Shown piece by piece: positions 62,596-64,000 of a DNA stretch of 64,000 bases (position 1 is the stretch's first letter; each line of letters opens with the position of its first letter). The notes under the pieces were generated by a model. The model did no database searches and was not told the DNA's origin. It saw only the letters and a program-made list of their open reading frames with translations. The position numbers and the translations under genes are program-made. This DNA is from Synchiropus splendidus. Its lineage: Eukaryota > Chordata > Actinopteri > Syngnathiformes > Callionymidae. Location: contig NW_026527080.1 in the NCBI RefSeq assembly GCF_027744825.2, forward strand, positions 213,635 to 277,634, read 5' to 3'.

Positions 62596-63911
62596 TGAAA
62601 TTTTAACCTCCCACTATAGCAGAAAGGGTCTTTCTAGTAGTTGCACATCAAATCTAAACTGTCTGAAGTGTTTTTCCAAAGTTATCAACACTTTTATGTT
62701 TGGCGTTCCGAAACCCACCTTATCTCAGGCTGAAAAGCGTTTTTGACGCATTGTGCCATAACTTTTCAGGGAAGCTTCAGAACATGAAATTTTAACCTCC
62801 CACTATAGCAGAAAGGGTCTTTCTAGTAGTTGCACATCAAATCTAAACTGTCTGAAGTGTTTTTCCAAAGTTATCAACACTTTTATGTTTGGCGTTCCGA
62901 AACCCACCTTATCTCAGGCTGAAAAGCGTTTTTGTGCATTGTGCCATAACTTTTCAGGAAGCTTCAGAACATGAAATTTTAACCTCCCACTATAGCAGAA
63001 AGGGTCTTTCTAGTAGTTGCACATCAAATCTAAGCTGTCTGAAGTGTTTTTCAAAGTTATCAACACTTTTATGTTTGGCGTTCCGAAACCCACCTTATCT
63101 CAGGCTGAAAAGCGTTTTTGTGCATTGTGCCATAACTTTTCAGGAAAGCTTCAGAACATGAAATTTTAACCTCCCACTATAGCAGAAAGGGTCTTTCTAG
63201 TAGTTGCACATCAAATCTAAACTGTCTGAAGTGTTTTTCCAAAGTTATCAACACTTTTATGTTTGGCGTTCCGAAACCCACCTTATCTCAGGCTGAAAAG
63301 CGTTTTTGTGCATTGTGCCATAACTTTTCAGGGAAGCTTCAGAACATGAAATTTTAACCTCCCACTATAGCAGAAAGGGTCTTTCTAGTAGTTGCACATC
63401 AAATCTAAACTGTCTGAAGTGTTTTTCCAAAGTTATCAACACTTTTATGTTTGGCGTTCCGAAACCCACCTTATCTCAGGCTGAAAAGCGTTTTTGTGCA
63501 TTGTGCCATAACTTTTCAGGGAAGCTTCAGAACATGAAATTTTAACCTCCCACTATAGCAGAAAGGGTCTTTCTAGTAGTTGCACATCAAATCTAAACTG
63601 TCTGAAGTGTTTTTCCAAAGTTATCAACACTTTTATGTTTGGCGTTCCGAAACCCACCTTATCTCAGGCTGAAAAGCGTTTTTGTGCATTGTGCCATAAC
63701 TTTTCAGGGAAGCTTCAGAACATGAAATTTTAACCTCCCACTATAGCAGAAAGGGTCTTTCTAGTAGTTGCACATCAAATCTAAAGCTGTCTGAAGTGTT
63801 TTTCCAAAGTTATCAACACTTTTATGTTTGGCGTTCCGAAACCCACCTTATCTCAGGCTGAAAAGCGTTTTTGTGCATTGTGCCATAACTTTTCAGGGAA
63901 GCTTCAGAACA
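62596..63911 (+). repeat. Right tail, 7 monomers with four odd-length copies
   Basis: Seven monomers start at 62596, 62785, 62972, 63159, 63347, 63535 and 63723. Their lengths are 189, 187, 187, 188, 188, 188 and 189. The first reads TTTTTGACGC, combining the GT and AC alleles with an extra base (62745). The second reads CAGGAAGC. The third reads TTTTTCAAAG, one base short at site 82 (63051). The last reads CTAAAGCTG, an extra base merging the 63A and 63G forms (63781-63790). The rest are type E. Confidence 0.8.
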
Positions 63912-64000
63912 TGAAATTTTAACCTCCCACTATAGCAGAAAGGGTCTTTCTAGTAGTTGCACATCAAATCTAAGCTGTCTGAAGTGTTTTTCAAAAGTTA
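63912..64000 (+). repeat. Partial monomer at window edge (type A)
   Basis: The final 89 bases are the start of another monomer, with 63G and 82A, cut by the window end. The array clearly continues beyond the window on this side, and the first base being a monomer start implies the same on the left. Confidence 0.97.

Larger units (their letters stand above)
1..64000 (+). repeat. 188-bp tandem satellite array, whole window
   Basis: The same 188-bp unit recurs from the first to the last base, always in the same orientation: 340 complete monomers plus a partial one. Starts fall at 1, 189, 377, 565 and so on, and stay in register except for 11 single-base deletions and 2 single-base insertions. 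Most monomers differ from one another only at about a dozen recurring diagnostic sites, with occasional private substitutions. No inversion, spacer, transposon or unique sequence interrupts the array. A near-nucleosomal unit length, strong homogenisation and higher-order repeat order are typical of centromeric or heterochromatic satellites in eukaryotes; a centromeric role here is inference. I do not recognise the family or species. Confidence 0.99.

Noticed and set aside
1..64000. CRISPR array
   Set aside because: Repeats are directly adjacent 188-bp units with no unique spacers and no cas genes.
1..64000. Ribosomal, tRNA, 5S or telomeric repeats
   Set aside because: No telomere hexamer run, no recognisable rRNA or tRNA sequence and no internal promoter boxes are visible in the monomer.
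1..64000. Transposon or viral insertion
   Set aside because: The 188-bp register is kept throughout apart from 13 single-base indels, so there is no room for an inserted element or target-site duplication.
1..64000. Naming the species or satellite family
   Set aside because: The HindIII-bearing 188-bp length resembles satellites known from many animals and plants, but the sequence itself does not match any I can recall with certainty.
1..64000. A novel gene-encoded system
   Set aside because: There is no coding sequence, RNA gene or unique DNA in the window, so nothing supports a system beyond satellite structure and its recombination history.

Overview
The whole 64 kb window is one uninterrupted head-to-tail satellite DNA array. 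The repeat unit is 188 bp, about 38% G+C in the first copy, and every copy reads in the same orientation. Counted from the first base, which happens to be a monomer start (TGAAATTTTA), there are 340 complete monomers and a final partial one of 89 bp. The arithmetic closes: 340 x 188 minus a net 9 bp of small indels puts the last start at 63912. I see no gene, RNA gene, transposon, CRISPR array or unique sequence on either strand. This kind of array is eukaryotic, as in centromeric or pericentromeric heterochromatin or another heterochromatic block. I do not recognise the monomer as a named family and cannot name the species.

Nearly all variation falls at about a dozen sites. Numbered from TGAAATTTTA these are 25 C/T, 46 T/G, 56 A/C, 63 G/A, 66 G/C, 68 C/T, 82 A/C/G, 91 C/T, 123 C/A, 150-151 GT/AC, 175 A/G and 180 T/C. 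The alleles are linked and define monomer types used throughout. A = 63G,66G,82A, usually 175A. B = 63A,82C,150-151AC. C = 46G,63G,66C,82G. D = 63A,82C,91T. E = 63A,82C,91C,GT at 150-151 (E+ = E with 175A). F = 46G,63G,66G,82G. A' = 63A,82A,175A. Marks: * = 56C, ^ = 25T, ' on B = 123A, ! = 180C.

Layout by type order: 1-7520 is a loose mosaic of A-B-C-D-B-E-like runs. 7521-14664 is two copies of a 19-monomer unit. 14665-50005 is a series of seven related higher-order blocks that each open with the rare A* monomer, of 14, 31, 29, 40, 21, 33 and 20 monomers. 50006-56957 is a degraded mosaic of the same blocks. 56958-62595 is two copies of a 15-monomer unit. 62596-64000 is a tail rich in hybrid and odd-length monomers.

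The blocks differ by whole-monomer gains and losses, and several duplication junctions can be placed: a 2068-bp duplication inside the 40-mer, and a 6203-bp (33-monomer) tandem duplication with a hybrid junction monomer at 42675. This is the expected footprint of unequal crossover or a related recombination process. Ten of the 13 single-base indels lie in the last 12 kb, mostly exactly where monomer types differ. That suggests either recent recombination or, as likely, consensus errors in the assembly. No functional system beyond satellite organisation is supported.
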